Part shown: positions 5,738-7,962 of the stretch, piece by piece
Layout of the letters: the number at the start of each line of letters is the position of its first letter
Position numbering within the stretch: position 1 is the stretch's first letter
Source of the DNA: Spirochaetia bacterium
GTDB taxonomy: Bacteria; Spirochaetota; Spirochaetia; Treponematales; Breznakiellaceae
Length of the DNA stretch: 7,962 bases
NCBI GenBank assembly: GCA_025997655.1
Contig: BNUW01000117.1
Coordinates: forward strand, 1 to 7,962
Reading direction: 5' to 3'
Program-made: the position numbers and the translations under genes
Notes under the pieces: model-generated
Databases searched by the model: none
What the model was told of the DNA's origin: nothing
Seen by the model: only the letters and a program-made list of their open reading frames with translations

Positions 5738-6387
5738 GCCCCTGCCCCCAACTGTTCCGTAATGCCATCCGCCATGGCGGTGAGGATGATGCAGCAGGAT
5801 ACGGCCCCGGCGTCCAGCACTCCCCGGGAACGTTCCCCCAGCCTGCTTGAACGGCCGAACTTGGCGGCCAGGTCTTTCGTGGAGTCACGGCCCTGAGCCG
5901 CCGCCGCTTTCATTTCGGCCAGCGCTTCGGACAGGGACTTCCCTTCCTTGGCGGCCTTTTTCAAGGCCTCATTTGCCGGGCCCAGGGTATCCACCAGGGT
6001 CTTATCACCGACCTGGGCCTCTACCACATCGTGCAGGCCCGTAAGTCCGGCGTCTATCATTTTTGAAAGACCCGCAGTATCAATATCCTCAAGGTCTTCC
6101 CCCGCCTCCGCCATGCCGGTAAAGACGGTTCCGTAGATTGGCCCCATGGAGCCCCCTATCTTGGAAAACAGAAGGGTCCCCAATTCATCAAGCCCCTCGG
6201 AAAACCCTATTTCCTTGGCCGCGATCTGCTCGCCGAACATGGTAAAGCCCTTGTTCATATTCATCCCGTGATCGCCGTCACCGATAAGGCCGTCCACCTC
6301 GCCAAGGTAATCCTTGTTCTTCTGAATCTCCGCAACCATCTTTAGAAGAACCGGTTTGCCGTTCTTGTTTTTTAACCCGCTCACCAT
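5734..6387 (-). CDS. dhaL: DhaL, nucleotide-binding subunit of a dihydroxyacetone-type kinase
   Basis: DhaL holds Mg-ADP/ATP and passes phosphate to the ketose bound on DhaK. The 217-residue length fits (E. coli DhaL is about 210). The metal-binding aspartates are seen in VDGLIGDGDHG (D32, D37, D39). Other family blocks are KIGGSMGPIYGTVF (76-89), VGDKTLVDTL (126-135), GRSSRLGERSRGVLDAGAVS (178-197). The ATG at 6387 is preceded by GAGGAG four bases upstream (6392-6397). It lies 26 bases after dhaK and overlaps rpiB by four. Whether phosphate comes from a PTS DhaM subunit or from ATP directly cannot be told, since no dhaM is in the window. The substrate may be erythrulose rather than dihydroxyacetone, judging from the neighbours. 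Confidence 0.93.
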   Translation of the reverse strand: MVSGLKNKNGKPVLLKMVAEIQKNKDYLGEVDGLIGDGDHGMNMNKGFTMFGEQIAAKEIGFSEGLDELGTLLFSKIGGSMGPIYGTVFTGMAEAGEDLEDIDTAGLSKMIDAGLTGLHDVVEAQVGDKTLVDTLGPANEALKKAAKEGKSLSEALAEMKAAAAQGRDSTKDLAAKFGRSSRLGERSRGVLDAGAVSCCIILTAMADGITEQLGAGA

Positions 6388-6413
6388 TACACTCCTCTGT
6401 AATACGCTACCTT

Positions 6414-7409
6414 TTATTTTTGTTTCAGTCCCATGCTGTAGCAGGGCATGTCCACCAATTTCTTGAGTTCATCGTCCAGTTTCATCACCGTCAATGTGGC
6501 GCCCATCATTTCCAGGGAGGTAAAGTAATTTCCCGCATAAGAGCGGTGAACCTTGATACCCTTCGCGGTGATGAGCTTCTCAATTTCATCGTAGAGTACG
6601 TAGATTTCCATAATCGGCGTTGCGCCCAGGCCGGACACCAGTATTACTACCTCGTCCCCCGCGACAAAGGGATAGTCGGGTAGCACCACGTCAACCATGC
6701 GCTTGGCCATCTGTGCGGCGGTTTCCAGGGGGCATACTTCAATCCCCGGCTCCCCGTGATGGCCAATCCCGACTTCCATGGTCCCCGGCTTAATTTCAAA
6801 ATTGGGATGCCCCACCGCAGGGAGCGTACAGGGGGTTAGGCCGATACCAACGCTGCGGGTATTATCAATGGCCTTCTGGGCCGCCGCGATAACCTCGTCC
6901 AGGTTCCCGCCCGCCGCCGCCTTTGCGCCGCCAACCTTCCACATCAGCACTTCCCCGGCCACACCCCGCCGTTTCTCCCGCTGATCCTTGGGCGCCGATG
7001 CTACGTCGTCGTTGGCAACCACGGTCTTTATTTCAAGGCCGTCCTTCCTGGCCATCTTAACCGCCATCTTTACGTTCATGTTATCCCCGGAGTAGTTGCC
7101 GTAAAGGCATACCACACCCTTGCCCCGGTCGGCAGTCTTAAAGGCGTCCAGGAAAGCGGCGGCTGTGGGGGAGGAGCAAATCTCGCCAACCGCCACCGCG
7201 TCGCAGAGATTCTCGCCGATATAGCCGATAAAGGCGGGCTTGTGTCCGCTGCCGCCACCGGTCACCACCCCCACCTTACCGGCGGGAATGTTGGACCGCG
7301 CAATGACCCGGGGGTTATCGGTGGCGGTAATAAAATCGCTGTGGACTTTGACGAAACCCTTGAGCATTTCATCAACGATGTCGTCAGGATTATTTAAAAT
7401 ACGCTGCAT
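6414..7409 (-). CDS. dhaK: DhaK, substrate-binding subunit of a dihydroxyacetone-type (dihydroxyacetone or erythrulose) kinase
   Basis: DhaK binds the ketose covalently through a histidine and receives phosphate via DhaL. The 331-residue protein shows GGGSGHKPAFIGYIG (51-65) with His56, GNYSGDNMNV (104-113) with Asp109 and GIGHHGEPGIE (214-224) with the covalent-type His218, so the full catalytic set known from E. coli DhaK is present. The ATG at 7409 has GAGGAG seven bases upstream (7417-7422). It is the first gene of the minus-strand kinase-isomerase run, and a terminator-like hairpin separates it from the upstream dehydrogenase fragment. The family is certain. Substrate specificity is not readable: members act on dihydroxyacetone, D-erythrulose or L-erythrulose, and the adjacent RpiB-type isomerase favours a tetrulose. 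Confidence 0.95.
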   Translation of the reverse strand: MQRILNNPDDIVDEMLKGFVKVHSDFITATDNPRVIARSNIPAGKVGVVTGGGSGHKPAFIGYIGENLCDAVAVGEICSSPTAAAFLDAFKTADRGKGVVCLYGNYSGDNMNVKMAVKMARKDGLEIKTVVANDDVASAPKDQREKRRGVAGEVLMWKVGGAKAAAGGNLDEVIAAAQKAIDNTRSVGIGLTPCTLPAVGHPNFEIKPGTMEVGIGHHGEPGIEVCPLETAAQMAKRMVDVVLPDYPFVAGDEVVILVSGLGATPIMEIYVLYDEIEKLITAKGIKVHRSYAGNYFTSLEMMGATLTVMKLDDELKKLVDMPCYSMGLKQK

Positions 7410-7434
7410 GTTGTTTCTCCTCTTTTATGGAAGT

Positions 7435-7466
7435 AAAAAACGGCGGCATCAATTATGGCGCCGCCC
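7435..7466 (-). terminator. Rho-independent terminator between the dehydrogenase fragment and dhaK
   Basis: On the minus strand GGCGGC (7465-7460) and GCCGCC (7447-7442) form a six-pair GC stem with a 12-base loop, followed by G and six T (7440-7435). It would stop transcription coming from the dehydrogenase gene before dhaK. It may be partial and act as an attenuator that sets the kinase to dehydrogenase ratio. Only about 25 bases then remain before the dhaK start, with no convincing promoter. Confidence 0.6.
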
Positions 7467-7482
7467 TTAGTAAATCTGTGTC

Positions 7483-7734
7483 TCAGGGAATGAACGCTAC
7501 TTTAAAGTCCCCGTGTTTGCCCGTGGCGTAATCAAAGGCTTTTTCCCAATCTTCCAGTTTGAAGGTGGTCTTTACCATGCCGTCGGTTTTCAAGGTGCCC
7601 TTGGTGATGCCCTCAATGACGTAGGGGAAACAGTAGGGGCTCAGGTGGGAGCCGAGGATGTCCAACTCTTTCCGGTCCCCGATGATGGACCAGTCAACCG
7701 TGGTGGGAGCGCCGAAAACGCTATCCTCCACAAG
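7483..7734 (-). pseudogene. C-terminal part of a medium-chain (MDR) polyol dehydrogenase, cut at its N-terminal side
   Basis: Reading toward the stop at 7483, the fragment has LVEDSVFGAPTTVDWSII, GDRKELDILGSHLSPY, KTTFKLEDWEKAF and ends FKVAFIP. This is the last quarter of zinc-dependent MDR dehydrogenases of the sorbitol/threonine/erythritol dehydrogenase kind: the end of the Rossmann domain and the return to the catalytic domain. The similarity stops at about 7734. The minus-strand frame stays open further (an ATG at 7821), but that upstream text is only the reverse of the plus-strand dehydrogenase sequence at 7732-7962 and does not resemble the protein. So this is about 83 residues severed from the rest of the gene. 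In an intact arrangement it would be the upstream gene of the dhaK operon. Confidence 0.8.
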
Positions 7735-7745
7735 GTACCGAAAAA
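7728..7745. other. Inversion junction inside the MDR dehydrogenase gene
   Basis: The minus-strand C-terminal similarity and the plus-strand middle-segment similarity meet at 7732-7735, sharing only the codon AAG/CTT. The palindrome GGTACC (7734-7739) lies exactly on the join. The second junction would be to the right of the window, so the length of any flanking inverted repeat cannot be measured here. Confidence 0.6.
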
Positions 7746-7962
7746 TCTGCCCCTGGAAGCGGCCCTGCTTATTGAGCCCTACGGCTGTTCCAAGCATGCG
7801 GTGGACCGGGCCAATATCCAATGCACCGATGTGGTAGTCATTTCCGGCGCAGGCACCCTGGGGCTGGGCATGGTAACCTACGCGGCTCTGAAAAACGCCA
7901 AGGCCCTCATCTCCCTGGACATGGCGGATGACCGCCTTGCAAAGGCCAAAGCTTTCGGGGCC
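7732..7962 (+). pseudogene. Middle segment of an MDR polyol dehydrogenase in the opposite orientation (runs off right edge)
   Basis: The plus-strand frame starting at 7732 is open to the window end (77 codons). It reads KVPKNLPLEAALLIEPYGCS, then KHAVDRANI, then VVVISGAGTLGLGMV, then ALISLDMADDRLAKAKAFGA. The IEP glutamate belongs to the structural/catalytic zinc region. GAGTLGLG is the GxGxxG NAD-binding turn, and the aspartate in SLDMADD at the end of the second strand suggests NAD rather than NADP. These are about residues 130-205 of a protein of roughly 345. There is no start codon, ribosome-binding site or N-terminal catalytic domain before it, and immediately to the left is the reverse-oriented C-terminal part of the same protein type. 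It is best read as the inverted middle of the dehydrogenase gene at 7483-7734. Confidence 0.82.

Noticed and set aside
5387..5896. Long plus-strand open frame opposite rpiB and dhaL
   Set aside because: It is the antisense shadow of two well-recognised genes in GC-rich DNA, with no ribosome-binding site or family resemblance.
7411..7460. A promoter TTGATG-N17-CATAAA on the minus strand before dhaK
   Set aside because: Both boxes match consensus poorly and they overlap the terminator stem and ribosome-binding region, leaving almost no leader.
7483..7821. A single minus-strand gene starting at the ATG at 7821
   Set aside because: The first 27 residues do not resemble any dehydrogenase and are the reverse strand of plus-strand coding text for the middle of the same enzyme; true similarity starts only near 7734.
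1..7962. CRISPR arrays, tRNA or rRNA genes
   Set aside because: No regularly spaced direct repeats and no recognisable tRNA or rRNA sequence were seen when reading both strands.

Overview
The window looks like a bacterial chromosome segment with two parts. The left two thirds (about 1-5270) is an accessory region of mobile-element, restriction, toxin-antitoxin and defence-type genes, most of them broken. The right third (about 5276-7962) is a minus-strand sugar or polyol catabolism operon that is more GC-rich and largely intact. The gene mix resembles host-associated anaerobes such as gut spirochaetes (Treponema-like), but that placement is a guess from family resemblance; nothing in the window fixes the taxon.

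Left part, in order. (1) The first 21 codons of what looks like an ISAs1-type transposase run off the left edge on the minus strand. (2) It lies next to a 5'-truncated class I SAM-dependent DNA methyltransferase of the MmeI/YeeA type, which keeps only the target-recognition and C-terminal helical parts. (3) A strongly AT-rich gene encodes a 684-residue protein with a complete-looking PIN nuclease core, a coiled coil and two C-terminal transmembrane helices; no established name could be assigned. (4) Two vapBC-type toxin-antitoxin modules follow in tandem. Both antitoxins are intact, and each toxin has exactly one in-frame nonsense codon (TAG at codon 12; TAA at codon 98). (5) Next come remnants of a RecG-like/AlbA_2-type ATP-binding protein and a YhcG (DUF1016) nuclease-family protein. 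The latter has a frameshift and an internal deletion that removes its nuclease domain. Short GGGGTGCCTGGC-like repeats sit between several of these modules.

Right part, read on the minus strand: a medium-chain (MDR) dehydrogenase C-terminal fragment, a probable terminator, dhaK, dhaL and an rpiB-family isomerase. DhaK and DhaL together make a two-subunit kinase for dihydroxyacetone-like ketoses. An RpiB-type isomerase and a polyol dehydrogenase beside it suggest tetritol/erythrulose catabolism: polyol to erythrulose, then erythrulose phosphate, then erythrose 4-phosphate.

The most unusual feature is in the dehydrogenase. Its C-terminal third is on the minus strand and stops near 7734. From the same point the middle of the same kind of protein (zinc-site end plus NAD-binding Rossmann fold) is encoded on the plus strand to the window edge. 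This is what an inversion of the gene's middle segment would give. It could be a switchable inversion, a fixed rearrangement or an assembly error.
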